A stretch of 46,265 bases of DNA, taken from positions 1 to 46,265 of the forward strand of contig CAJTGD010000042.1 of the NCBI GenBank assembly GCA_910575475.1, written 5' to 3'. Source of the DNA: Lachnospiraceae bacterium (GTDB lineage Bacteria > Bacillota > Clostridia > Lachnospirales > Lachnospiraceae). The notes beneath the pieces are model-generated. The model made no database searches. It was not told the DNA's origin and was given only the letters and a program-made list of their open reading frames with translations. Position numbers and translations under genes: made by a program. This document shows, one piece after another, positions 8,418-17,257 of this stretch (positions within the stretch are counted from its first letter, which is position 1; the number at the start of each line of letters is the position of its first letter).

Positions 8418-9359
8418 TTATGCAAACGTGACCACTGTTCCCGTCCTGCCCTCCAGAGCATCCATAGCCTTATCAAGACTGGTGATGATTGCTTTCTTAT
8501 TTGGATTAGTTCGTACAAATTTCATAGCCGCTTCTACTTTGGGAAGCATGCTTCCGGGGGCGAACTGGCCTTCCTCTATCAAATGCACTGCCTCCGCAAG
8601 ACCCATGTGATCCAGATTTTTCTGGTTTGGCCTGCCCCAGTTCACAGCAGCCTTCTCCACCTCGGTCAGGATCATCAATAGATCTGCATCCACCTGCTCC
8701 GCCAATAATTCAGCCGCAAAATCTTTATCAATCACTGCCGCAACTCCTTCCAGTGTTCCGTCCATTTTTTCAATAACCGGAATACCTCCGCCGCCGCAGG
8801 AAATCACAATGGAAGAATCCCATAGATGTTTGATTGCATCTATCTCCACAATCTTTTTGGGGATTGGAGACGCTACAACTCTTCTCCATCCCCTTCCTGC
8901 ATCCTCTTTCATGGTATATCCTTTTGTTTCCTGCATTTCCTTTGCCTCTTCTTCCGTATAGAATGGACCGATCGGTTTTGTTGGCCTGGAAAATCCAGCA
9001 TCTTCCTCATCCACCACAATCTGGGTTGCAACCGTCAATACCGGACAAGTCATATTTCGTATATTCAGTGCATAGCGAAGGGCCTGCTGGATGTGATATC
9101 CGATATATCCCTGGCTCATTGCCCCACATACATCAAAGGGCATAACTGGAGTCACCTCCTTTGCTGTCTCCGAAGCAAGCAGAATCCTTCCCACCTGTGG
9201 TCCGTTTCCATGTACGATCGCGATCTCATTTCCTTTTAAGCAAATATCAGCAATCCGTTCACACGTATGCTTCACAACCTCTAACTGCCCCTGGGCTGTC
9301 GGTGCGCTATCCTTTGATTGAAGGGCATTTCCGCCCAGCGCAATTACAATTTTTGACAT
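8418..9359 (-). CDS. arcC: Carbamate kinase
   Basis: A 313-residue carbamate kinase of the amino acid kinase fold. It makes ATP and carbamate from carbamoyl phosphate and ADP, the energy-yielding last step of agmatine or arginine fermentation. Motifs: ALGGNAL at the N-terminus, HGNGPQVG, the CGGGGIPV nucleotide/substrate loop and the VIDKDFAAELLA motif. The start at ATG 9359 is chosen over an in-frame GTG at 9368 because AGAGGTGG lies 5 bases before the ATG and runs into the GTG. It is the last gene of the agmatine operon, about 100 bases behind ptcA, with a hairpin in the gap. Confidence 0.95.
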   Translation of the reverse strand: MSKIVIALGGNALQSKDSAPTAQGQLEVVKHTCERIADICLKGNEIAIVHGNGPQVGRILLASETAKEVTPVMPFDVCGAMSQGYIGYHIQQALRYALNIRNMTCPVLTVATQIVVDEEDAGFSRPTKPIGPFYTEEEAKEMQETKGYTMKEDAGRGWRRVVASPIPKKIVEIDAIKHLWDSSIVISCGGGGIPVIEKMDGTLEGVAAVIDKDFAAELLAEQVDADLLMILTEVEKAAVNWGRPNQKNLDHMGLAEAVHLIEEGQFAPGSMLPKVEAAMKFVRTNPNKKAIITSLDKAMDALEGRTGTVVTFA

Positions 9360-9385
9360 TTCATCCACCTCTCATTTAATGAAAT

Positions 9386-9435
9386 ACTCCCGGAAAACCT
9401 TTTTCGTTTCCCAAATACAAAGGTTTTCCGAGAGT
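9386..9435 (-). other. Intercistronic stem-loop between ptcA and arcC
   Basis: A 17-base arm (9386-9402) pairs with 9419-9435, with one mismatch, around a short loop. No U-run follows on the minus strand. It is therefore more likely an mRNA-stability or processing element between the two genes than a strong terminator. Confidence 0.6.
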
Positions 9436-9458
9436 GCTGTATTTTCGTATACTATCTC

Positions 9459-10490
9459 CTATCTGTCGGAAGAATTCCATCCTTTTTTCTGCATCATCTT
9501 TTCAAGCTTTTCTTTTGCCAGTTCTTTTTGTGCTTCTGTAGCTTCTTTCTGATACAATGTAAAATATACAAGCAGCCCGCGCATTGCTGTAAGACGGTTC
9601 TCAGCCTCATCAAAAATGATAGAAATCTCGCTGTCCATTACTTCGTCCGTAACCTCTTCATTCCGGAATGCGGGAAGACAATCCATAAATTTGCAGCCCA
9701 GATTCCCTTTGTGCATCATTTCCCGGTCAACCTGGTATTTTGGATAAAAAATACTCATACGCTCTTCTTTTCCAAGTTCATTTTCAAACAGGCCCACCCA
9801 CATATCCGTATATACAAAATCAGCGCCTTTCATTGCCTCATCTTCGTCTTCTGTTATAAACCAGGTTCCTCCTGAAATCTTACAATTTTCTGTAAGGACC
9901 TTCTGGTGCTCTTCATTCAGCTGATATCCCGCCGGTCCGAACTGACAGAAATCCATTCCAAGCTTTGTACAGATCGTTCCCAAATTAAAGCATACCTGTG
10001 TCGCGTCTCCTACAAATACGACCTTGCATTCTTCCAGTTTTTTTCCTTTCGGCATATGCTCAACCATGGTGATGATATCCGCGATCATCTGGGTCGGATG
10101 GTTATAATCACTCATTCCATTTAATACAGGAATCGTACTTGCATTCGCATAGTTTACAATCGTCTGGTGTTCGATCACACGGGCCATCACAACATCACAC
10201 ATTCTGGACAGGACACGCGCCGTATCTTCCACCGTCTCATGGCCTCCCAGATGGATCATTCCCGGACCAAGGTACTGGGCATGGCCTCCAAGCTGTTCCA
10301 TAGCTGTCTCAAACGCAACCCGGGTACGTGTAGATACCTGCTGAAATATCATTCCTAATGTCTTTTTCTTCATCAGAGGGGGATAATATCCATTTTTAAT
10401 GCAGTCTTTAATCTGAATCGAAAGCTCAACAATGTCCAGAAGTTCCTCTTTGGTAAAATCATTGGTATCAATAAAATGTCTCATTTCCAT
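9459..10490 (-). CDS. ptcA: Putrescine carbamoyltransferase
   Basis: A 343-residue transcarbamoylase. In the agmatine deiminase pathway it converts N-carbamoylputrescine and phosphate to putrescine and carbamoyl phosphate. The sequence closely follows the enterococcal enzyme as remembered (KNGYYP, MIFQQxSTRTR, LGGHETxEDT, MSDYNHPTQ) and has the extended C-terminal helix that separates PTCs from ornithine transcarbamoylases. STRTR is near residues 53-57. Oddly, the conserved HCLP motif reads DCLP. The start at 10490 is set by AAGGAG nine bases upstream; the ATG at 10520 has no such site. It follows the antiporter gene by 36 bases. Confidence 0.9.
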   Translation of the reverse strand: MEMRHFIDTNDFTKEELLDIVELSIQIKDCIKNGYYPPLMKKKTLGMIFQQVSTRTRVAFETAMEQLGGHAQYLGPGMIHLGGHETVEDTARVLSRMCDVVMARVIEHQTIVNYANASTIPVLNGMSDYNHPTQMIADIITMVEHMPKGKKLEECKVVFVGDATQVCFNLGTICTKLGMDFCQFGPAGYQLNEEHQKVLTENCKISGGTWFITEDEDEAMKGADFVYTDMWVGLFENELGKEERMSIFYPKYQVDREMMHKGNLGCKFMDCLPAFRNEEVTDEVMDSEISIIFDEAENRLTAMRGLLVYFTLYQKEATEAQKELAKEKLEKMMQKKGWNSSDR

Positions 10491-10526
10491 AACTTGATTC
10501 TCCTTCATTTTTCTCTTCATTAAATT

Positions 10527-11882
10527 TTACTTATTTTTTCTCTTCATCGCCTGATTTACGATCATTTCCCCGATTATCTGCGTTCCGATCAATGTCGCCA
10601 GAAGAACCAGCGTATATGTAAATCTTTCTCCATCCGGTGGAATCAAAAAGGATATACAGGAACCAACCAGTATAATAATATGGTAAACTCCACATAAATA
10701 GGGAAATTTCTTTCCTGGAATCTGAAAAGTCCGTTCCATATCCTTATCCCTCATCCGCAGCTTTAAAAACGCGAACGACATCGTGATATACGGCGCGAAA
10801 AAAACGATTCCTGTAAATGCAAGCAAGGTCCAGAACAGGCCTTCATTTGTCGTTGCGATCAGCCCGTAAAATCCGATCAGACACGTTGCGGCAATCCCCA
10901 GAATCACTGCTCCGCCTACCGGGGAACCATATTGGTTGGTTTTTGCAAAAATCTCAGGAAACTCACCTTCTTCTGCCGCTTCCTGAGCTGCCTTATTCGC
11001 TGCCAGCGGCCAGGAAAATGCATTGCTGAAATAAAGAAGCGCAAGCGCAACCCCAATCAGGCATATCACAACCTTACTTCCATTATAAGCAATCATGATC
11101 GCGTCGATCAGTCCAGTTGTACCGTCAATCTGATCCGCAGGCAATATGATCTCCACAGCCATTGTAGAAAAAATATAAAGCGCCATTGCTATAACCGTTG
11201 AAATGACCAGTGCTTTCGGCATATCTTTTTTCGGATCATGCATCTCTTCTGCCGCGCAGCCAACTACGTCCATTCCGGTAAGGCCATAAACAAATACAGG
11301 AATCAGGGCAATCAGGGCCAGGTTGAACTCCGGCACCATTGTTTCCGCAGAAAATGCAACCCTCGACCTGCCTGTAAAAGCGATATAGATCCCACCTCCG
11401 ATCAGAGCGATACAGAATATGATCTTCGCGGCCGTTCCTACATTGTTTAGCAGCTTAGAATCCTTGAGCGGCAGCGTATTAAAAAATACGATCAGCCATG
11501 TCCCCACAATACATAATATGATCGTCACTGTCAGCGACATCTCTGGCCAGAACAATTGTTTAAATATTGCGATTGTGGGAATCATAACCGACGGAATAAA
11601 ACCCACTACGTTTAGCCAATACCACCAGTTCGTCCTTGCAGCCCATTTATCGCCCAATCCCCGCTTTACCCAGGAATAAATGCCTCCCTGATCCGGGTAT
11701 GTGCTGCCAAGCTCCGCACAGATCACACAGTGGGTAAACACATAAGTACCGCCAAAGATAATAAATGCTGCTATAACCGATGGCCCAATGCCTGCCATAG
11801 AAGAAATCAGCTCCATAGATACAAAAGCAGATAGTGTCATGCCGATCATATCCATCAATGTCAGTGTTTTTTCTTTTTTCAT
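10527..11882 (-). CDS. aguD: APC-family agmatine/putrescine antiporter
   Basis: A 451-residue APC superfamily permease with about 12 membrane segments. The first carries the helix-breaking motif near SSMAGIGPSVIA, and the family's YPDQGGIYSWVKRGLGDKWA loop follows at about residues 60-80. From its place between the deiminase and carbamoyltransferase genes it probably exchanges agmatine outside for putrescine inside, as AguD does. The start at 11882 has GGAGG eight bases upstream; longer in-frame starts do not. Family membership is firm; the substrate is inferred from the operon. Confidence 0.85.
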   Translation of the reverse strand: MKKEKTLTLMDMIGMTLSAFVSMELISSMAGIGPSVIAAFIIFGGTYVFTHCVICAELGSTYPDQGGIYSWVKRGLGDKWAARTNWWYWLNVVGFIPSVMIPTIAIFKQLFWPEMSLTVTIILCIVGTWLIVFFNTLPLKDSKLLNNVGTAAKIIFCIALIGGGIYIAFTGRSRVAFSAETMVPEFNLALIALIPVFVYGLTGMDVVGCAAEEMHDPKKDMPKALVISTVIAMALYIFSTMAVEIILPADQIDGTTGLIDAIMIAYNGSKVVICLIGVALALLYFSNAFSWPLAANKAAQEAAEEGEFPEIFAKTNQYGSPVGGAVILGIAATCLIGFYGLIATTNEGLFWTLLAFTGIVFFAPYITMSFAFLKLRMRDKDMERTFQIPGKKFPYLCGVYHIIILVGSCISFLIPPDGERFTYTLVLLATLIGTQIIGEMIVNQAMKRKNK

Positions 11883-11898
11883 CTGTATATGCCTCCGT

Positions 11899-13203
11899 TT
11901 ATCCACGTCTGCGGGAAGCAGGAATATGTCTGGTGAAACAATGGATTCCGCCTCCATTCAGATTCAAAGCTAAGGTATTGATCTGGACGACCTTTCTATC
12001 CGGAAAGCACTGTTCCAACACCTTCTTAGCCTGTTCATCCTTTTCTTTTACAGAAAGCGGCATTCCATCGCTGTAATATTTCTGTGCCAGTACAAGCTGA
12101 TTGGTGATCAGAAAATTGCAATAGCTCAGCGCGGGAAGAAATTTCACGACTCCTTTGGGAACCGGACTTCCATCTGTAAGCGTTTTCTGCTTTTTGACAT
12201 CCGCCCACGCTGTTCCTACAACGGAATCCACGTCCATATCAAAGTCTACATAAATAGTCTCCGGTACCGGCATTCTCACGATCCTGAACGGATTCCCATG
12301 GACATCTGTTGCTGCTTTGATCACGTCATACGCGGCATCCAGACGCTCCTTATTTAATCTTGCAAGCTCCTCTTTTTCTGCCTCTTCCTCCGTTACCTCC
12401 GCAAGCAAAATGGTGTCCGCGGATACAAACCGCGCAATCTCATCTACATGTCCGTTCGCTGTCTGGGAACGATATGCATTGTATTTTCCGTCCGGTCCCG
12501 GGATTGCGCCCATCGCATAGTCCTCATCATCATAACTGCCGTCCGGGAGCCATACAAATTTTTTTACATTAAATAATCTGCTGTACTCCCGCTCTACTTC
12601 TTCTTTTGTATACTGCGGATTCCTTTTTTCGATCTCTGTCCTCGCTACTCCCATAAATACGCCATCGCCATTCAGCTCCCTGTCTCCGCCCTCACTGGTA
12701 AACATTGACGTAATATGCCTGTCAATTCCGACCAGCTCCGCATGCCATCTCTGCGCCGCAAGCTGAAGTGCCGCTGCTCTGTCATACCTTGTCGAGCCCG
12801 CAAGCATGAACCACGCCTGATCAAATTCGACATTTGCCCGATTTCCTTCATCATCCATAACCACCTCAGCACCGTAATCCCGAAAATATGATACCTCGTA
12901 ATTCATATCGTAGGCTTCCTGCTGTGTCTTGGGAACATCAATAAAATCGGAAGTAAATTTTACAAATTCCACATTGTCCAGCGAAACTCCGCCTTCTTTC
13001 AAAATTCCACTGATTTCATCCGGTGTCCGGAAGTCTACCTGAATATGGACCTTGACAACTGCCTGCAGTTCCCTTACGATTTCGACTGCCACGCTTTCCC
13101 AATCATACCCCGGATAAACATATTTGCAGCTTGGCCATGTCAGCAGTACGGATTCCTGAGGTTCAAATTCTCCTACTCCTCTGTAATTGTGTCTTTCCAG
13201 CAT
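11899..13203 (-). CDS. aguA: Agmatine deiminase family protein (PAD_porph fold)
   Basis: A 434-residue guanidino-group hydrolase expected to turn agmatine into N-carbamoylputrescine and ammonia. Seen: the RD motif (R108, D109), a Glu-Gly-Gly segment near 171-173, the GHVDEIA catalytic His/Asp motif (H252, D254), and the catalytic cysteine in GGGIHC (C422) 12 residues from the end. It is about 65 residues longer than enterococcal AguA and lacks its FNxWGG-like motif, so it is a divergent branch. Agmatine as substrate is inferred from the antiporter, ptcA and arcC behind it. A GGAGG site precedes ATG 13203. First gene of the operon. Confidence 0.8.
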   Translation of the reverse strand: MLERHNYRGVGEFEPQESVLLTWPSCKYVYPGYDWESVAVEIVRELQAVVKVHIQVDFRTPDEISGILKEGGVSLDNVEFVKFTSDFIDVPKTQQEAYDMNYEVSYFRDYGAEVVMDDEGNRANVEFDQAWFMLAGSTRYDRAAALQLAAQRWHAELVGIDRHITSMFTSEGGDRELNGDGVFMGVARTEIEKRNPQYTKEEVEREYSRLFNVKKFVWLPDGSYDDEDYAMGAIPGPDGKYNAYRSQTANGHVDEIARFVSADTILLAEVTEEEAEKEELARLNKERLDAAYDVIKAATDVHGNPFRIVRMPVPETIYVDFDMDVDSVVGTAWADVKKQKTLTDGSPVPKGVVKFLPALSYCNFLITNQLVLAQKYYSDGMPLSVKEKDEQAKKVLEQCFPDRKVVQINTLALNLNGGGIHCFTRHIPASRRRG

Positions 13204-13270
13204 TAGTTTGCCCTCCTTTTTTCTGGTGCTTTATACTCTTAATATAGAACTTCCCAACAATTTTTTTCTG

Positions 13271-13300
13271 TTTATATTGACTATATTTTCAGAGTTTCAA
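13271..13300 (-). promoter_or_regulatory. Probable promoter of the agmatine operon
   Basis: On the minus strand TTGAAA (13300-13295), an 18-base spacer and TATAAA (13276-13271) lie about 70 bases before the aguA start. The spacer is one base longer than ideal, which fits a regulated promoter. Confidence 0.55.
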
Positions 13301-13340
13301 CACTTTTTTGTGATTTTATTATAAATTGCAGATACTCTTC

Positions 13341-13369
13341 TTTACAATTACCGCACAGAAGCATATAAT
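13341..13369 (+). promoter_or_regulatory. Probable promoter of the LuxR-type regulator
   Basis: TTTACA (13341-13346), 17 bases, TATAAT (13364-13369), about 77 bases before the start codon. It is followed directly by three ATAGAACT repeats. Confidence 0.6.
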
Positions 13370-13446
13370 ATAATAGAACTTTAGTGCAATATTTCTCACA
13401 CTATATAGAACTATAATAGAACTTATAAAAAACAAAAGGAGAACAA

Positions 13447-14235
13447 ATGAATTTTACGAATTGTGGAATCACTTCCCAGGATTGGTATACTATGAATGAA
13501 ATCATTTCCGATATTTATACTGCCATACCTTACCCGAATTTAAACGCTATCATCCGCAAGCTTGAAAGTCTGATTTTATTTTCACACTCTATAAGCTGCC
13601 TAATCGGTAACAATGAAGGAAATGTGGAATTTTTTATGTATAAAAGTGATGATATCCCAGAGGAACATATCCAGTTATACTGCAAAAAATACATCCATTA
13701 TGATTTTATTTTGTGGTATTGTGCCGTTCCGAAGGAATTGACTTTCCGTGAATCTGATGTGATCGTTGAAAAATATATGGCAGAATCTCTGTTCATGAAA
13801 GAATGGCTTTCCCCGATCAATGCATATTATGGGCTTGTAATAAATACTGCCGGCTATAATTACAGCTATTGCAATATCTGTCTTTATCGTTCCAGGGAAG
13901 AAGGAGATTTCAGTGACCGGGACCTTGCCATCCTGAAGATCATTAACAGTCACTTATGCAATCGCTTCAAAGAATTATTTCCCAACGGGATTCAACGCAG
14001 CAGCTTTGATAAAAACAGCGATCAGTTTTCTTCCATCTATCATCTGACAAAACGGGAAGCAGAAGTCATTCAGCTAATCTGTTCCGGAACACTGCGCCAT
14101 AATCTCGCGAAGGAATTATATATCTCTGAAAATACCGTAAAAAAGCATTTAAACAGTATCTATCAGAAGATGAATATCCAGAATTTCGAAGAACTCGTAA
14201 AAGTCGTAAAACCAGGAGTTAAATATTTCGGATAA
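13447..14235 (+). CDS. LuxR-family regulator divergent from the agmatine operon
   Basis: A 262-residue regulator. Residues 1-180 are a soluble, GAF-like or family-specific sensor with no membrane segments. Residues ~195-255 are a LuxR/NarL helix-turn-helix (LTKREAEVIQLICSGT, then AKELYISENTVKKHLNSIYQKM). Its divergent position implies it controls aguA-aguD-ptcA-arcC in response to agmatine. Enterococcal and streptococcal regulators of this pathway are, as remembered, membrane-bound LuxR proteins, so this soluble form is a different solution. An AAAGGAGAAC site lies next to the start codon. The ligand and the direction of control are inferred. Confidence 0.8.
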   Translation: MNFTNCGITSQDWYTMNEIISDIYTAIPYPNLNAIIRKLESLILFSHSISCLIGNNEGNVEFFMYKSDDIPEEHIQLYCKKYIHYDFILWYCAVPKELTFRESDVIVEKYMAESLFMKEWLSPINAYYGLVINTAGYNYSYCNICLYRSREEGDFSDRDLAILKIINSHLCNRFKELFPNGIQRSSFDKNSDQFSSIYHLTKREAEVIQLICSGTLRHNLAKELYISENTVKKHLNSIYQKMNIQNFEELVKVVKPGVKYFG

Positions 14236-14279
14236 TTTTATAATCATATGAAAGCCTCTCATTCTTCTGCATGCAGGCT

Positions 14280-14379
14280 AAAAAAGAAGCCGCCGGAAAA
14301 TGCTGTTTGTCTGCAATATATCGTTGCTATCGCAAAACACAACCATATATTGTTGGTGTGCAGTCATTTTCCAACGGCT
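14280..14379 (-). terminator. Long-hairpin terminator of the iadA-yfcC transcript
   Basis: On the minus strand a 15-base arm (14379-14365) pairs fully with 14302-14288 when G-U pairs are allowed, and TTCTTTTTT follows. Between the arms is a further imperfect stem (CTGCA/ATATATTG region), giving a hairpin of about 90 bases. On the plus strand the same two G-U pairs become A-C mismatches, so the minus-strand transcript is the one that folds. It lies 30 bases past the yfcC stop. Confidence 0.7.
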
Positions 14380-14408
14380 CCACGCCTGCGGAGGCTACAT
14401 TATTTCAC

Positions 14409-15920
14409 TTAAAATCCGATCAGCACCGCGATCACCATGACCAGAGATGCCACCGCAAACAAAACGCCCTGCATCTTGATCTGGAACTTCGCCCATTTTC
14501 CCCATTCCAGCTTCGCAACGCCGAGTGTACCGAGCAGACATCCTGAGGTCGGCACGATCAGATTGGAAAATGCGTCTCCAAGCTGGAATGCCAGGACGGA
14601 TGTCTGCCGGGATACACCCACCAGGTCTGACAGGGGCGCCATGATCGGCATGGTCAGCGCTGCCTGTCCGGAACCGGATACCACGAAGAAATTAAATACC
14701 GTCTGGAACACATACATCAGCCATGCGGAGATCACAGCCGGGAAGTTCTGCATTCCGCTGCTGATCCCATGAAGGATCGTATTGAGCACCGTAGGGGAGG
14801 ACGCATCCGTTCCGCCCAAAATAATGATGATCCCCTGCGCCATGCCGACAACCAGCGCCGCCCCTACCAGGTCCGCCGCACCGCTCTGGAAGGAGGATGC
14901 AATGTCGTTGACACGCATATCGTTCAGCTTAAAGATCACGGCAATGATACCGGATACCAGACCCATCACAAAGAACTGCGACGCGATCTCCGGAATATAA
15001 AAGCCCTTTACCACAACGCCCCATACTGTCCAGACCATGGTCGCCAGGATCACCAGCAGAATCAGCTTGTGGCCCAGCCGGAAATCTGCTTTTCTCTCAT
15101 CATTTCCCTGGAATTCTTCCCGGTATCCGGCATCGCTGTCATAGGCAACGGACAGCCTGGGATCCTTTTTGATCTTAGCGGCATAGATCATAGTAAATGC
15201 CATCCCTATCCCCGTAAACACAAACCAGAGCACGATACGGAAGCCCGCGCCGGAAAGCACCGGAACCTCCGCAATCCCCTGCGCGATGGCCAGGCTGAAC
15301 GGATTCATCCAGGAAGCGCCGAATCCGATCTGAGTTGCGCAGTATGTCACGCAGACTCCTACGACAGCATCATACCCCATGGCAATGAACATGGGCACCA
15401 GGATCATTGCAAAGGGGATTGCCTCCTCGCCCATTCCAAAGACCGCGCCTCCCAGAGAGAACAGGACAAACAGTACGGGGATCAGATATTTTTCCGTGCC
15501 CTTTGTCTTTTCGATCATGGCCAGGATCCCCTGATCCACGGCTCCTGTTTTCAGCACAATCCCGAAGGCTCCGCCGATGACCAGGATAAATGCCACAATC
15601 CCCACTGCGGAACCCCATTTATCCCCGACAGTCAGCCCCTCAAATACATAGTTCAGGATTCCCTGTCCGCCGAAATCCTCGGTTCCGAATATGGGGGCTG
15701 TGTGGGTCATCTTTTTGCCGTTCTCATCCGTCACATACTGGAAGCTCTCCGGATCCAATACAGTCCTGGTCTTCTCCTCCCCGTTCTGCATATAAGTGAT
15801 CTCTTTTGTCTCATACTGCCCCAGCGGGACAAACAGCGTCAAAACCGCCGCAAATAAAATCACAAAGAAAATGATCACATAGGTATGCGGCATCTGTATC
15901 GTTCCTTTTTTCGTTTCCAT
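14409..15920 (-). CDS. YfcC family (DcuC-like) permease
   Basis: A 503-residue polytopic membrane protein of the YfcC/ArsB-NhaD-like group, with about 12 membrane segments, a long extracytoplasmic loop after the first one (residues ~35-85), and the family's GMGEEAIPFAMILVPMF and SGSGQAALTMPIMAPLSDLVGVSRQ motifs. Homologues are annotated as C4-dicarboxylate or basic amino acid carriers. Here it sits 57 bases behind iadA, so it may move isoaspartyl dipeptides, aspartate or a related compound. The start has GGAG eight bases upstream. The substrate is a guess from context. Confidence 0.8.
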   Translation of the reverse strand: METKKGTIQMPHTYVIIFFVILFAAVLTLFVPLGQYETKEITYMQNGEEKTRTVLDPESFQYVTDENGKKMTHTAPIFGTEDFGGQGILNYVFEGLTVGDKWGSAVGIVAFILVIGGAFGIVLKTGAVDQGILAMIEKTKGTEKYLIPVLFVLFSLGGAVFGMGEEAIPFAMILVPMFIAMGYDAVVGVCVTYCATQIGFGASWMNPFSLAIAQGIAEVPVLSGAGFRIVLWFVFTGIGMAFTMIYAAKIKKDPRLSVAYDSDAGYREEFQGNDERKADFRLGHKLILLVILATMVWTVWGVVVKGFYIPEIASQFFVMGLVSGIIAVIFKLNDMRVNDIASSFQSGAADLVGAALVVGMAQGIIIILGGTDASSPTVLNTILHGISSGMQNFPAVISAWLMYVFQTVFNFFVVSGSGQAALTMPIMAPLSDLVGVSRQTSVLAFQLGDAFSNLIVPTSGCLLGTLGVAKLEWGKWAKFQIKMQGVLFAVASLVMVIAVLIGF

Positions 15921-15977
15921 CCATTACTCTCCATTCATTTTTAAATTTCTTTCGTACTGTTCCATTGTTCTTTCAAA

Positions 15978-17189
15978 TCAGTTCTGTCCCTTCACGGATA
16001 CACCCGCGATTCCGTCTGATTCAAACGTTCCTTTTCGGATAGCCGTCTTTTGGTATACCATGAGCTTTCCCTTTGCTATCACAGTATGTATGTCCATAGT
16101 ATCCTCCTCTGCAAGCACCAGGTCGGCATCCTTTCCCACGGCGATACGCCCCTTTTGCGTGAGCTTCAGCAGATCCGCGGGGTTTGAAGTCACAGTTTTC
16201 AGCGCCTGCGTCAGACCCACATGGTTTGTCAGGACCGCATCCCGGACCTCCCGGTACAGAGAGCTTACTTTCCCCACCCCCAGCCCGGCAAGTTCCCCGC
16301 TTTTGCTGAAAATCGGGATACTGCCCTGTCCATCTGAGGAAAATGTGATCTGATGCTCCGGCACTCCGGCGTCCAGCATCATTTTCAGGCCGGTGCTTGC
16401 TTTTACCTCGTCCTCTTCCAGAAAATCCGGATCTGAGCTTGTCGTCAGATCCACAAAGCCTCCAAGAGTTTTCGCATAATCGATACCGTCATGCAAAAGC
16501 CGGGCACTCCGGTTGATATGAGTAGGCAGCATATTGGAGGGTGGGATCTCCGTCTCCTCCGCTACATAGCGCAGGTACGAGAGCATCCGCTTCCCATCCC
16601 CCATATGGATATTCACCAGTCCAGCCTTCCCGGAAAGAATCCCGCCGACTCTCGTGTCTCCCACGATCTTCGCGAATTCCTCTTCTGTGGGCTGGGAGGA
16701 ACGGTGGTCGGAAATGGCGATCTCTCCGCAGCCTATTACTTTGTCGATGAGGATCAGGTCATCCACCAGATTCCCAGTCAGCGTACGCACCGGAATCTGG
16801 TACGATCCGGAATAAATGTATGTGGTGATCCCCTCCTCCTCCAGCCCTCTGGCCTTTGCCAGGAGTGACGCCATATTCCGCGTCGTGCCGTCGGTTCCCA
16901 GACAGCCCACAACCGTAGTTACCCCGCCCATAGTGATATCCGAGAGCATGATCTCCGGCGTCCTCGTGTGATAGCTCCCCTCTCCGCCGCCTCCCAGGAT
17001 ATGTACATGGCAGTCAATGAATCCCGGGAACAGCAGCATGCCTGTCCCGTCGATCGTACGGACATCGTATTCCTCGACAGCCGGAATATGGGGCGCGATC
17101 TTTAATATCCTGGAATCGGCTGTCAGAACATCCTGTACTCCCAGATCTTCGGGCGCAAATACCTTTGCGTTCCGGATCAGTATCAGCAT
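15978..17189 (-). CDS. iadA: Isoaspartyl dipeptidase
   Basis: A 403-residue amidohydrolase-superfamily metallopeptidase. It cleaves beta-aspartyl dipeptides left by degradation of damaged (isoaspartate-containing) proteins. Motifs in order: the metal-binding HVHILGGGGEG (residues ~61-71), GVTTVVGCLGTDG, NIHMGDG (~195-201), THINR (~223-227) and the catalytic Asp in SSDGQGS (~285-290). It is a typical length. The start is preceded by GGAGGAG, and a consensus promoter lies 70-100 bases upstream. First gene of a two-gene operon with the YfcC permease. Confidence 0.92.
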   Translation of the reverse strand: MLILIRNAKVFAPEDLGVQDVLTADSRILKIAPHIPAVEEYDVRTIDGTGMLLFPGFIDCHVHILGGGGEGSYHTRTPEIMLSDITMGGVTTVVGCLGTDGTTRNMASLLAKARGLEEEGITTYIYSGSYQIPVRTLTGNLVDDLILIDKVIGCGEIAISDHRSSQPTEEEFAKIVGDTRVGGILSGKAGLVNIHMGDGKRMLSYLRYVAEETEIPPSNMLPTHINRSARLLHDGIDYAKTLGGFVDLTTSSDPDFLEEDEVKASTGLKMMLDAGVPEHQITFSSDGQGSIPIFSKSGELAGLGVGKVSSLYREVRDAVLTNHVGLTQALKTVTSNPADLLKLTQKGRIAVGKDADLVLAEEDTMDIHTVIAKGKLMVYQKTAIRKGTFESDGIAGVSVKGQN

Positions 17190-17257
17190 GGTTTTTCTCC
17201 TCCTTCCCGTCCTGTTTCTCTGCTGTTTTATACTCCTGCATATTTACTTTTAATTAT

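Larger units (their letters stand above)
13244..13424 (+). repeat. Four ATAGAACT repeats in the aguA/LuxR divergent region
   Basis: ATAGAACT(T/A) occurs at 13244-13252, 13373-13381, 13405-13413 and 13416-13424, all in the same orientation. The last three start 32 and 11 bases apart, close to three and one turns of the helix. They lie in the leaders of both divergent genes, downstream of each -10. They are the best candidates for the binding sites of the LuxR-type regulator encoded beside them. Binding is not shown. Confidence 0.55.

Noticed and set aside
14769..15857. Open frame (362 codons) on the plus strand over yfcC
   Set aside because: Antisense to a clear membrane transporter; highly charged, no motif, no ribosome binding site.
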